Positions 21,043 through 29,664 of a stretch of DNA of 35,402 nt are shown in pieces. The notes under the pieces are model-generated. The model was not told the origin of the DNA. It saw only the letters and a list, made by a program, of their open reading frames with translations, and did not search any database. Source of the stretch: CAZGTQ01 sp964528575 (lineage in GTDB: Bacteria; Planctomycetota; UBA1135; GCA-002686595); assembly GCA_964528575.1 (NCBI GenBank), contig CAZGTQ010000074.1, forward strand, positions 1 through 35,402, in the 5' to 3' direction. The position numbers were made by a program, and so were the translations under genes. How positions within the stretch are numbered: the stretch's first letter is position 1; the number at the start of each line of letters is the position of its first letter.

Positions 21043-21089
21043 TCGCAGGTCCACTCCCGCACGTCCCGGAACGATCCGATCGGCCCGCC

Positions 21090-22892
21090 ATGATCTGTCC
21101 CGCTTTGCTCCACCGCCTCGCGCCCGTCCTGCTGCTCGGCTCCGTCGCCGCGGCCGATCTGACCGTCTTCCGCGGCGCCGCCGCCGGCGTCGGATCCGTG
21201 CGCGTCGTCGACGAGGCCGGCCTCGCCGTCCCGAGCGAGCCCGCCACGCTCCAGGACATCGTGCTGCTGCCGATCGACTTCGCCGGCCGCACGCAGCTCG
21301 AGCGGTTCCTGCCCGGCCGGCCGCGGCTCGTCGAGGACGTGCCGGGGGCGTCGCGCCTGAAGCTGCCCGCGGGTCAGGGCTCGCTCTATCGCTACCGGCG
21401 CGACGCGGCGGTGGGCGTGATCTTCGGGTTCTTCACGGTCGCGCCGGACGGTGCCGCGCGGTCGGTGCTCGAGAAGCGCGGCTCCGGCCCGGCGCAGGCC
21501 GTCGACCCGTTCGTCTCGCGCGTCGCGATCGACCCGGCGGGCCAGGCGCTGTTGGTCGCGACGACGGCCGCCGCGGGCGGCGACCTGCTCGAGGTCGATC
21601 TCGCGACGGGCACGTCGACGCTGCGGACCGCGACGCTCACGCCGCGGACGTTCTCGCCGGGCGGGCTCGGGCTGCGACCGACGTGGGGCGTCGCCGTGAC
21701 CGACGAGGGGGTCTACCGCTTCCCGCGCACGCCGGCGGCGCAAGTCGAGGCCGTGGCGTTCCCCGCGCCCGCGCCGGTCTGGTTCGGCGGCGAGGTCGTG
21801 TTCAGCGGGGACGAGCTGCACGCCGGCACGATCGCCGGCGCGAGCCCGACCGAGGCGTTCCCGTGGGTCGTCGAGCCGAGCGGGCAGGCGCGTCGCGTCG
21901 GAACCGTCGCGCGGCCGGTGCAGCGCGCCGGTTTCCTGCCGAACGACGCGGCCGGCCCGTTCCTCGCGCTCTCGCACGACGCGGAGCTGTGCATGTTCCG
22001 AACGGAGCCGTTCGGCACGCAGGTGGCGCGCGAGGCGTTCGTCGGCCGCACCGCGCCCGCGGCGCCGGAGCCCGAGCAGTTCACGGGCAACGGGGAGTTC
22101 CTCGACACGCTCGACGAGATCGGCGTCGCCGGCTTCGTCCAGGTGCCGACCGGCGGCGAGGTGCTCGTCGTCGGCGTCGGCGCCCGCAACGATTTGGCGA
22201 ACGGCGGGATCGAGCAGATGGACCTCTTCCGCATCGAGCTGCCGGCGGCGGGCCCGATCTCGTTCACGAACCTGAGCGCGACGTCCGGGGACACGAACGT
22301 GCCGTTCCTCGTCAAAGGTCAAATCGATCCCGAGGACGGGCTCTTCCGCGTGCCGGGCACGGACACGTTCGCGTACCACGACGGCGCCATCGGCTACGTC
22401 GCGACCGTCTCCGTCTCGTCGACGACGGGCGAGAAGGTCCTGCTCCCGATCGTCAAGTCGCTCGAGAACGCCGAGCTGGCGGGCAACGACCTCTTGTTCT
22501 TCGTCCGGCGCGACACCGACCAGCGCGAGCACCAGTTGCTGCGCATCTCGCCGGCCGCGGGCGGCACGCTCCAGCTCCTCGCCACGACGCCGGACGGCAC
22601 GCAGATCACGCTCGCCGGCCGCGACGACGGCTCGTTCGGCGCGCAGGTCCGCTTCGGCCTCGACGCGTGGCTCTTCCACGTGAACGCCGCGAACGGCGCG
22701 TCCCTGCTGACGTCGTTCCCCGTCGCGCTGCAGCCGACGCTCGGTTTCTCGCCGCAAGGCCACCTCGTCTCGTCCGGCGGTCTCGCCGGCATCTTCCAAG
22801 GCACGATCGCGTGGACGCCGGGCGCGTTCCTGGCGGTGTCGAGCTACGGGCCGCTGGCGCCCGACACGGAGCTCTTCCTCCCCGGCCTCTAG
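21090..22892 (+). CDS. Secreted propeller-like protein of unknown function
   Basis: 600 residues from the ATG at 21090, which opens a signal peptide (MICPALLHRLAPVLLLGSVAAA); in-frame codons upstream would only extend it into the control region. The mature protein is rich in short beta hairpins with repeated phrases such as PFVSRVAIDPAGQALLVAT, RPTWGVAVTDEGVYRFP, PFLALSHDAELCMF and LGFSPQGHLVSSGG, suggesting a beta-propeller made of weak Kelch/WD-like repeats, but I recognise no named family. It is divergent from the regulator gene and carries its own -24/-12 promoter with the shared palindrome, so it is the probable second target of that regulator. Confidence 0.85.
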   Translation: MICPALLHRLAPVLLLGSVAAADLTVFRGAAAGVGSVRVVDEAGLAVPSEPATLQDIVLLPIDFAGRTQLERFLPGRPRLVEDVPGASRLKLPAGQGSLYRYRRDAAVGVIFGFFTVAPDGAARSVLEKRGSGPAQAVDPFVSRVAIDPAGQALLVATTAAAGGDLLEVDLATGTSTLRTATLTPRTFSPGGLGLRPTWGVAVTDEGVYRFPRTPAAQVEAVAFPAPAPVWFGGEVVFSGDELHAGTIAGASPTEAFPWVVEPSGQARRVGTVARPVQRAGFLPNDAAGPFLALSHDAELCMFRTEPFGTQVAREAFVGRTAPAAPEPEQFTGNGEFLDTLDEIGVAGFVQVPTGGEVLVVGVGARNDLANGGIEQMDLFRIELPAAGPISFTNLSATSGDTNVPFLVKGQIDPEDGLFRVPGTDTFAYHDGAIGYVATVSVSSTTGEKVLLPIVKSLENAELAGNDLLFFVRRDTDQREHQLLRISPAAGGTLQLLATTPDGTQITLAGRDDGSFGAQVRFGLDAWLFHVNAANGASLLTSFPVALQPTLGFSPQGHLVSSGGLAGIFQGTIAWTPGAFLAVSSYGPLAPDTELFLPGL

Positions 22893-22923
22893 CATCAAGC
22901 CGCTCGGGACGGGCTAGCATGAT

Positions 22924-22945
22924 CGGTCCCGGCGCTCCGGGATCG
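22924..22945 (+). promoter_or_regulatory. Hairpin abutting the lipoprotein start codon
   Basis: Arms 22924-22932 and 22937-22945 pair over 9 bp (core TCCCGG/CCGGGA, one G-U) around a CGCT loop. The stem ends 2 nt before the ATG at 22948, covering the place of the ribosome-binding site. It may attenuate translation or serve as the terminator of the preceding gene. Confidence 0.45.
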
Positions 22946-22947
22946 CC

Positions 22948-24426
22948 ATGAAGAACACCGTCGTCCTCGTGCTCGCGCTCGTCGCGGGCCTGCTCTCGGC
23001 GTGCGACAGCGACAACGTCTCGTGGGCCGCCCGGACCCACTTCTTCGACGAGGACGACGATCCGAACGTCATCATCGTCGTCGAGGACGCGCCGTCGGAC
23101 GAGCTACTCGCGTTCTCCGCGGTGGTGCGCGACGTGCGCCTCGTGCGCGCGGACGGGAGCACGAGCGCAGCTCTGCTCGCGGGGGAGCTCGCGGTCGAGC
23201 TCCTCGCGCTGCGCGAGCGCCCGCGCTGGATCGCCCACGCGCGCGTCCCGGCGGGCGAGTACGTCGCCGCGCGCGTCTCGTTCCGGCCGCTCTCGTACCT
23301 CGCGACCACGCCGGCGGGTGAACGCGTCGACGTCGACGCGCGCTCGGACGTGCTCGTCGCACAGCTCGACGCGCCGCTGCGGCTCGTCGTTGGAGCGCGG
23401 GCGCGGGTGACGATCGACGTCGACGTCGGCGCCTCGCTCGCCGGCTCGATCGAAGCGCCGCCGCTCGCGTTCGAGCCGGTCGGGAGCGCGCGCGCCGGCG
23501 ACGGCGCGGAACCGCTCGCGATCGAGCCGGTGCGGGGCGTGGTCGTCGCCGCGGACGCGGACGCGCTCGAGCTCGACGCGTTCGCCGACGGCGACGGCGC
23601 GGTCGCGCTGGGACGCGCGCTCGTTCGCGTAACGGCGGACGGGTCGCGGCCGCGGCCAGGCGAGCGCGTCGTCGTGCACGGCGTGCTCGGCGCGGACGGA
23701 TCGATCGACGCCGCGCGCGTCGAGGTCGAGAGCGCCGGTGCGGTCGTCGTGCGCGGCCGGGTCGTCTCGCGCGCCGCGGACGGCCTCGTGCGGCTCGCGC
23801 TGAGCGACGTCGAGCGAGGGGGGGATGTGGTCGGCTCGCCCGGAGCGATCGACGTCGTCGTCGACGAGCCGGCGCTCGAGCCGGGCGCACGCGTGCGCGC
23901 GTGGCTCGCCGGCGGCGCGCCGCCGCTGCGGGCCGAGCGCGTCGAGGTCGAGGACGAGCGTCGCTCCGGCGTCGTCGCGCGCGTCGACGGGCTGACGGGG
24001 AGCGTCGAAGTGCGGCTCGACGGCTCGCTCTCGAGCACCGTCTTCCAGTCGGGCGACGTCGACGTCGCGCTCGTGCGCGGCGGCCAGCGCGTCGACGTCG
24101 CGGGAGCGGAGCTCGCGCGCGTTCACCCGGGTCGGCTCGCCGGGGCGCTGGTCGCGTCCGTCGCGCGCGCGGGCGATGCGTTCGCGACCGTCGGCGGCGC
24201 GCTCGAAGCTCCGTTCGGTGAGGGCGTGTCGCCGGGGCCGTTCACGGTCGAGATCGGGTCGACGACGCGGTTCGAGGGCGACGCGCGGAGCGTGGAAGCC
24301 TTCGTCGCGCTCGTCCGCTCCGCCGCCGCCGGAACGTGCGTCGAGGTGGACGTCGAGGGGCTCGCGGATGCCGATCCGGGCCGCTTGCGCGCGGCTGTGG
24401 TGCGCGCGCGGCGCGCGGAGCTATGA
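22948..24426 (+). CDS. Lipoprotein with DUF4382-like and DUF5666-like domains
   Basis: 492 residues. Lipoprotein signal MKNTVVLVLALVAGLLSAC with Cys19 at a canonical LSAC lipobox. Residues about 38-160 match the DUF4382 pattern: VIIVVEDAPSDELLAFSAVVRDVRLVR then ARVPAGEYVAARVSF. From about 190 onward several OB-like beta units of DUF5666 type occur (VRGVVVAADADALELDAFA, RPGERVVVHGVLGADGSIDA, ARVEVESAGAVVVRGRVVS), at least two and perhaps three or four copies. Very rich in Val, Ala, Asp and Arg. DUF4382/DUF5666 lipoproteins are common in bacteria with large secretomes, but their function is unknown. Probably an outer-membrane or periplasmic-face protein. Confidence 0.83.
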   Translation: MKNTVVLVLALVAGLLSACDSDNVSWAARTHFFDEDDDPNVIIVVEDAPSDELLAFSAVVRDVRLVRADGSTSAALLAGELAVELLALRERPRWIAHARVPAGEYVAARVSFRPLSYLATTPAGERVDVDARSDVLVAQLDAPLRLVVGARARVTIDVDVGASLAGSIEAPPLAFEPVGSARAGDGAEPLAIEPVRGVVVAADADALELDAFADGDGAVALGRALVRVTADGSRPRPGERVVVHGVLGADGSIDAARVEVESAGAVVVRGRVVSRAADGLVRLALSDVERGGDVVGSPGAIDVVVDEPALEPGARVRAWLAGGAPPLRAERVEVEDERRSGVVARVDGLTGSVEVRLDGSLSSTVFQSGDVDVALVRGGQRVDVAGAELARVHPGRLAGALVASVARAGDAFATVGGALEAPFGEGVSPGPFTVEIGSTTRFEGDARSVEAFVALVRSAAAGTCVEVDVEGLADADPGRLRAAVVRARRAEL

Positions 24427-24436
24427 TCGCGTCGCA

Positions 24437-24739
24437 ATGAGCCGCAAGGAGCTCGAGATCACGTGCCCGTGTTGCGCGAGCCGCCTGGCGGTCGACGCGC
24501 GCACCGAGAAGATCGTTCGTTGGAATCGGCCCGAGGAGCTCGACTCGAGCGGGCGGCCGAAGATGACGGCGACGGACTGGGACCAGGCGAGCCGGCGCGC
24601 GCTCGGCCGCACGGGCGACGCGGAGGGCAAGTTCGACCAGGCGCTCTCGAAGGAGCGCTCGCGGCCCCGCGACCTCGACGCGCTGTTCGACGAGCTGCGG
24701 AGCAAGGGCGACGAGAGCGAGGACGACGAGGAGCGCTGA
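24437..24739 (+). CDS. Small CxxC (zinc-ribbon-like) protein
   Basis: 100 residues, 10 nt after the preceding stop. One half of a zinc ribbon is visible near the N-terminus (ITCPCCASRLAVDART), followed by a charged, low-complexity C-terminal half (LDALFDELRSKGDESEDDEER) likely to be disordered or helical. The second CxxC needed to complete a zinc site is absent, so metal binding may need a dimer or may not occur. The charge pattern and length recall small cytoplasmic proteins conserved in planctomycetes, but I cannot name a function. Probably co-transcribed with the flanking genes. Confidence 0.8.
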   Translation: MSRKELEITCPCCASRLAVDARTEKIVRWNRPEELDSSGRPKMTATDWDQASRRALGRTGDAEGKFDQALSKERSRPRDLDALFDELRSKGDESEDDEER

Positions 24740-24760
24740 CGCGCTCGAGCGCCCTCGCCG

Positions 24761-26173
24761 ATGCCGGCTCTCGTCGTCGCCGCGCTCGCGTTCCTCGCCG
24801 CGGCGCTCGCTTGCGCAATCGCAGCGCGGGGACGGCGACCGCGGCTCGGCACGCTCGTCCGCCGGCCGCGCGCCTGGCGGGCCGCGCTCGTCGCGGGGAG
24901 CGTCGCGGCGCTGGTCGCGTACGCTCTCGCGCCGCGCGCGCAGGGCGCGGTCGGGCACGCGGCGTTGGGCGTCGTGCTGCTCGCCGCGCTGCTGTTCGCC
25001 GGCGCGTACGTCGTGTGGATGGGCGCGGACGGCGGCGGCCGCGTCGCGCGCGCGCTCGACGTGGTGACGTTCAACGCGTTGGCGACGGTCGTTCTCCTCG
25101 AGCTCGCGCTGCGCGTGTACGCGCCGCGCTCGCGCCATCCGCTGCTCGTGCCCGAGGCTGTGACCGGTCTCGATCTGGCGCAGGACGTGCACCTGCGCGC
25201 GGCGGTCAATCGCTTCGTGCCGGCGTACGGCGTGCGCGCGAACTCGGACGGATTCCGCGACGAGGAGTTCGTGCGGCCCAAGCCCGACGGCGTGTTCCGC
25301 GTCGTGGCGCTCGCCGACTCGTTCGGCATCGGGTACGCGGTGCCGCTGACGCACCATCACCTCGTCCTGCTCGAGGACGAGCTCGCGTCCGTCCTCGCCG
25401 CGCCCGCGGGCGTCGAGGTGTGCAACCTGGGCATCTCGGCGATCGGCCCGGGGCACTATCTCGCGGCGCTGGAGAGCTTCGGCCTCGAGCTCGAGCCCGA
25501 CCTGGTCGTCGCGTACTTGTTCCTGGGCAACGACTTCCCGGAGGCACCGGCGACGCCGTTCGCGTCGCGCTGGGACTGGCTCTTCGTGCACAGGATCGCG
25601 ACGCGGATCGCGCGCGTGCGCAAGTCGAGGGCGGTGCGCGAGCTCGCCGCCGAGCGCCGCCAGCGCCCGCCTTGGGAGCTCGAGACCGAGGCGACGCCGT
25701 GGGTCGACGACGTGTCCCTCGAGGTGCCGACGCTCCCGCCCGAGGAGTTCGAGGCGATCGAGCGCCAGCGCGCGAGCGTCTTCTCCGTCGAGACGGGCGA
25801 GTCGTACTACGAGCCTGCGATCGGCTACCTCGAGCGCATGCACCGCGTCGCGCAGCATGCGACGGGCCGCCCGCTCGTCGTCGTCGCGATCCCGGACGAG
25901 CTCCAGGTCGACGACGAGCTGCGCGCGACGATCGCAGCGCAGGTCCCGTTCGAGCTCGACCTCGAGCAGCCCAACCGCCACCTCGCGCGGCGGCTCGCGG
26001 AGCTCGGCATCGTGCTGGTCGACCTGCTCGAGCCCCTACGCGCCGGCCAGCGCGAGCTCGGCCGCGTCTACCACCTGCGCGACACGCACTGGAACGCCCG
26101 CGGCCACCGCATCGCGGCCGAGTCGCTCGCCCGCGCGCTCGCTGCGCACCGCGAGCGGCTCGACCTACCATGA
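24761..26173 (+). CDS. Membrane-anchored SGNH/GDSL hydrolase
   Basis: 470 residues. Four hydrophobic segments occupy the first 120 residues (about 2-22, 38-57, 64-86 and 97-116), then a cytoplasm-distal SGNH domain. Block I is VVALADSFGIGYAV with nucleophile Ser (ADS in place of GDS), the Gly block is NLGISAIGPGHYL, the Asn block is LFLGNDF, and the catalytic Asp/His pair is DTHWNARGH near the C-terminus. This arrangement is seen in planctomycete SGNH proteins and recalls AlgJ/AlgX-type O-acetyl transferases. A role in acetylation or deacetylation of a surface glycan is plausible but not shown. Starts 21 nt after the CxxC protein gene; no good Shine-Dalgarno. Confidence 0.83.
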   Translation: MPALVVAALAFLAAALACAIAARGRRPRLGTLVRRPRAWRAALVAGSVAALVAYALAPRAQGAVGHAALGVVLLAALLFAGAYVVWMGADGGGRVARALDVVTFNALATVVLLELALRVYAPRSRHPLLVPEAVTGLDLAQDVHLRAAVNRFVPAYGVRANSDGFRDEEFVRPKPDGVFRVVALADSFGIGYAVPLTHHHLVLLEDELASVLAAPAGVEVCNLGISAIGPGHYLAALESFGLELEPDLVVAYLFLGNDFPEAPATPFASRWDWLFVHRIATRIARVRKSRAVRELAAERRQRPPWELETEATPWVDDVSLEVPTLPPEEFEAIERQRASVFSVETGESYYEPAIGYLERMHRVAQHATGRPLVVVAIPDELQVDDELRATIAAQVPFELDLEQPNRHLARRLAELGIVLVDLLEPLRAGQRELGRVYHLRDTHWNARGHRIAAESLARALAAHRERLDLP

Positions 26174-26198
26174 CCTCCCCGCCCACGAATCGATCCTG

Positions 26199-26379
26199 AC
26201 TGGCTCTGTTCCGTGTTGGTCGGGTGCCGAGATCGGCCCCGCACCGGCGCGCACGTGCCCGATTCGCGCATTCGCGGGTCGGCGCAGGCCCTGCGCACGG
26301 GCTCGTCGGCCCCCCGAAGGCCCGAATCGCCCCTTTCGCGGCCCAGTCCAGAGGGCGTCCAACACGGAACCCAGCCAGT
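26199..26379. repeat. 21-bp inverted repeat spanning 181 bp between convergent genes
   Basis: Left arm 26199-26219 and right arm 26359-26379 are reverse complements with two mismatches. The 139-bp interior holds a smaller palindrome (GCGCAGGCCCTGCGC, 26282-26296). The motif CTGAC lies outside both arms, and on the right it includes the stop codon of the copper ATPase gene. The size suits a small non-autonomous (MITE-like) element or a structured transcript; the loop is too long for a normal terminator. I see no gene in 26174-26383. Confidence 0.7.
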
Positions 26380-26383
26380 TCCG

Positions 26384-28639
26384 TCAGGGGACGAGTCGGG
26401 TCCAGCGTAGGCGTAGGCTGTTCAGCACGACGATCAAGCTCGAGCCCGCCATCGCCGCGGCGGCCCATTCGGGGCGCGCCGTCCAGCCGGGCCACGCGGC
26501 GAACGCGCCTGCGGCGAGCGGGAGCGCGACGACGTTGTAGGCGAACGCCCAGGCGAGGTTCGCGCGGATCGTGTGCAGCGTGCGGCGCGCGAGGACGAGC
26601 AGCGCGGACAGACGGGCGGGGTCGTCGCGCAGGAGGGCGCAGTCCGCCGCCTCGATCGCGACGTCGGCGCCGCCGCCCATCGCGATGCCGACGTCCGCGG
26701 CGGACAGCGCGGGCGCGTCGTTGATCCCGTCGCCGACCATCGCGACGACGCGGCCCTGCGCCTGGAGCGCGCGCAAGCGCTCGAGCTTGTCCGCCGGCGA
26801 GAGCTGGCCTTCGAAGCCGTCGACGCCGAGCCGGTGCGCGACCGCGGAGACCGCCGTCGCGTGATCGCCCGACAGGATCCACGGCTCGACGCCGAGCTCG
26901 AAGAGGCGCGAGACCGCGAGCCGCGCGCCCGGCCGCAGCTCGTCCGCCAGGCCGAACGCAGCGGCCAGCTCGCCGTCGATCGACGCGATCACCGGCGACT
27001 CGCCCTGCGCGACGAGGGTCCCGACGAGCGCGTCGACCGCGCCGGCGTCGAGCCCCTCCGCCCGCGCGGCCGCGGGGCTGCCCGCCCAGACCGCGTGGCC
27101 CTCGACGACGCCGCGCACGCCGCGGCCGGGCTCCGCGGCAAACTGCGTCGGCGGCGGGAGCGCGATGTCGCGCTCCGCCGCCGCCGCGGCGATCGCGCGG
27201 CCGAGCGGCTGCTCGCTCTGGCTCTCGAGCGCCGCGACCAGCCGCAGGCACGTCGCCTCGTCGAGCGCCGCGCCCGCCGGCCGCAGGATGCGCCGCAGCT
27301 TCGGCTTGCCCGCGGTCAGCGTGCCCGTCTTGTCGAACGCGACGAGGTCGACGCGCGCGAGCGTCTCGATCGCGCCCGCGTCGCGGAAGAGCAGGCCCTC
27401 GCGCGCGCCGCGGTCGGTGGCGACGACGATCGCCGTGGGCGTCGCGAGCCCGAGCGCGCACGGGCACGCGATGACGAGCACGGCGACGAGGGATGCGACC
27501 GCCTGCGCGACGTCGCCCGTCGCGAGCCACCAGCCGGCGAACGCGCTCACGGCGATCGCGAGCACGATTGGCGTGAAGATGCCGCTGATGCGGTCGGCGA
27601 GCCGCTGGACCGGCGCGCGCGAGCCCTGCGCGGCGTGCACGGCCGCGGCGATGCGGCCGACCGCCGACGCGGCCCCGATGCCGGTCGCCTGGATGTGGAT
27701 CGCACCGAGGCCATTGAGCGTGCCCGCGTGCACCGTTTCGCCGGGGCCGCGCTCGACCGGGATGCTCTCGCCGGTCAGCATCGACTCGTCGACGAACGAG
27801 TGCCCGCTCATCACGTTCCCGTCGACGGGGATCCGCTCGCCGGGCCGCACGACGACCAGGTTGCCCGGGCGCACCTCCGCGAGCGGGACCGTGCGCTCCT
27901 CGCCCATGCGGAACACGCGAGCGGTCGGCGGCGCGAGGTCGAGCAGCGCGCGGACCGCTCCGCCCGCGGCCGCGCGCGCGCGCCCCTCGAGCCAGCGGCC
28001 GAGCAGCACGAACGCGAGGATCATCAGCGCGGCCTGCAGGTGCATCGCCCACGCGCCGAACAGATCGGGCCGCGCGAGCGCGAGCGTCGACGCGAGCCAC
28101 GCGGACAGCACGCCCAGCGCGACGAGCGAGTTCATGTCCGGCGCGAGCCGCAGCGCGGCGCGCAGCCCCGAGCGCAGGATGCCGAGCCCGGCGTACCACA
28201 CGACGGGAGCGGAGAGCGCGATCGCGACGAGCGGCGGCGCGCCGGCGCGCGCGGCGACCACCGCGGCGAGGCCCAGGGCGAACGCGACGACGAAGTCGCG
28301 GCGCGTGCGCGCGAGCGCCCGCTCCTCCGCGTCGTCGGCGAACTCGACGTCCGCGGCGAGCGAGCGCGTGTCCGCGTCGAGGTCCGGCGGCACGCCGTAC
28401 CCGGCGCCCTCGATCGCCGCGACGAGCTGCGGGCCGGACGCGCGCTCGGGATCGCGGTCGATCGTCGCGGTGCGCGAGCCGTAGTTGACGACGACGCGCC
28501 GCACGCCGGGAACGGCGGCGAGAGCGCGCTCGACCGCCTGCGCGCAGGCCTGGCAGGTCATGCCCGTGACCGGCACCTGCAGCGTCACGACGTCGCTCGC
28601 CTCGCTCGGGCTCGCGGACTCGGTCAGGGCGGGGTTCAT
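26384..28639 (-). CDS. copA: Copper-exporting P1B-type ATPase
   Basis: 751 residues. An N-terminal heavy-metal-associated domain has the copper motif GMTCQACA, and the membrane part carries CPC in ACPCALGLATP and the TM7/TM8 signatures AYNVVALP and MAGSSL typical of Cu(I) pumps (P1B-1). The catalytic core is complete: TGES, phosphorylated Asp in DKTGTLT, GDGINDAPAL. One oddity is that the HP motif reads SEQPLG rather than SEHPL. ATG at 28639; a 108-bp divergent region separates it from the LOG gene. No CueR- or CsoR-type regulator or copper chaperone gene is visible nearby, so control is unknown. Expected role: cytoplasmic copper efflux. Confidence 0.95.
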   Translation of the reverse strand: MNPALTESASPSEASDVVTLQVPVTGMTCQACAQAVERALAAVPGVRRVVVNYGSRTATIDRDPERASGPQLVAAIEGAGYGVPPDLDADTRSLAADVEFADDAEERALARTRRDFVVAFALGLAAVVAARAGAPPLVAIALSAPVVWYAGLGILRSGLRAALRLAPDMNSLVALGVLSAWLASTLALARPDLFGAWAMHLQAALMILAFVLLGRWLEGRARAAAGGAVRALLDLAPPTARVFRMGEERTVPLAEVRPGNLVVVRPGERIPVDGNVMSGHSFVDESMLTGESIPVERGPGETVHAGTLNGLGAIHIQATGIGAASAVGRIAAAVHAAQGSRAPVQRLADRISGIFTPIVLAIAVSAFAGWWLATGDVAQAVASLVAVLVIACPCALGLATPTAIVVATDRGAREGLLFRDAGAIETLARVDLVAFDKTGTLTAGKPKLRRILRPAGAALDEATCLRLVAALESQSEQPLGRAIAAAAAERDIALPPPTQFAAEPGRGVRGVVEGHAVWAGSPAAARAEGLDAGAVDALVGTLVAQGESPVIASIDGELAAAFGLADELRPGARLAVSRLFELGVEPWILSGDHATAVSAVAHRLGVDGFEGQLSPADKLERLRALQAQGRVVAMVGDGINDAPALSAADVGIAMGGGADVAIEAADCALLRDDPARLSALLVLARRTLHTIRANLAWAFAYNVVALPLAAGAFAAWPGWTARPEWAAAAMAGSSLIVVLNSLRLRWTRLVP

Positions 28640-28747
28640 CGAAGGCGGCACCCCATCTTGGGCGCGCGCGAACGCGGAATCCACCCGATCGGCGCTCCCC
28701 GCCGGAAGTGCTGGCGCCGGGCGCCGCCACCCGCTACGAAGGGCCGC

Positions 28748-29620
28748 ATGAGCGAGAGTCGCTACCGCGCCGTGAAGGCGTACAAGAACCCCGCGTTCCT
28801 CAACAGCCGCCACGCGCGCAGCCTGCGGATCCTGGCCGAGTACCTCGAGCCGATGTCCAGGTTCGAGGAGCTGTGCATCAAGGACACGATCGTCATCTTC
28901 GGCTCGGCGCGGATCCCTTCGCGCGAGGTCGCGCTCGCCGAGGTCGAGGCCGCGCGCACGGGCGATGGCGACCCCGAGCGTGCGGAGAAGCGGCTCTTCA
29001 TGTCGCGCTATTACGAGGACACGCGCCAGCTCAGCGCGCGCCTGACGCGGTGGTCGAAGGAGCTCGCCGGCACGGACCGCCGCTTCGTCGTCTGCTCCGG
29101 CGGCGGCCCCGGGATCATGGAGGCGGCGAACCGCGGCGCGTCCGAGGCGAAGGGCGAGAACATCGGGCTCAACATCTCGCTCCCGTTCGAGCAGAGCGGC
29201 AACCCGTACATCACCCGCCGCCTCGCGTTCGAGTTCCACTACTTCTTCATGCGCAAGTTCTGGTTCGCCTACCCGGCGAAGGCGTTCGTGATCATGCCGG
29301 GCGGCCTCGGCACGCTCGACGAGTTCTTCGAGATCGCGACGCTGATCCAGACCGAGAAGACGTCGAAGCACGCGACGATCGTCCTGTACGGCACCGACTA
29401 CTGGGACCGCATCCTGAACTTCGAGCCGATGGTCGAGCTCGGCACGGTCAGCCGCGGCGACCTCGACCTGTTCCACCGCAGCGACACCGTCGACGACGCG
29501 TACGGGCACATCACCGGCTGGCTGCGCGACAACGTCCTCGAGCGCGAGCACCGCCACGAGGAGCCGCGGTCGATCGTCGCCGCGGAGCCGGTCCCCGGCG
29601 CGGAGGGGAAGGTCCTGTAG
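28748..29620 (+). CDS. LOG-family nucleotide phosphoribohydrolase-like protein
   Basis: 290 residues. The family signature PGGLGTLDEFFE is present near residue 182, together with SGGGPGIMEAANRGA (near 118) and the Rossmann opening IVIFGSARIPS. LOG proteins (once annotated as lysine decarboxylases) cleave nucleoside 5'-monophosphates such as AMP or cytokinin nucleotides to base and ribose 5-phosphate. This one is of the longer class, with an extra N-terminal helix (YKNPAFLNSRHARSLRILAEYLEP). It is divergent from the copper ATPase gene; no functional link is implied. The frame extends far upstream on the + strand only as a shadow of the ATPase gene. Confidence 0.9.
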   Translation: MSESRYRAVKAYKNPAFLNSRHARSLRILAEYLEPMSRFEELCIKDTIVIFGSARIPSREVALAEVEAARTGDGDPERAEKRLFMSRYYEDTRQLSARLTRWSKELAGTDRRFVVCSGGGPGIMEAANRGASEAKGENIGLNISLPFEQSGNPYITRRLAFEFHYFFMRKFWFAYPAKAFVIMPGGLGTLDEFFEIATLIQTEKTSKHATIVLYGTDYWDRILNFEPMVELGTVSRGDLDLFHRSDTVDDAYGHITGWLRDNVLEREHRHEEPRSIVAAEPVPGAEGKVL

Positions 29621-29664
29621 AATCCCGGTCCCAAGCAACGGAGACTCGCTATCTCGAGTGACGC

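Noticed and set aside
24242..25981. Minus-strand frame over the CxxC and SGNH genes
   Set aside because: Low-complexity translation; SGNH blocks I, Gly, Asn and Asp/His are on the + strand.
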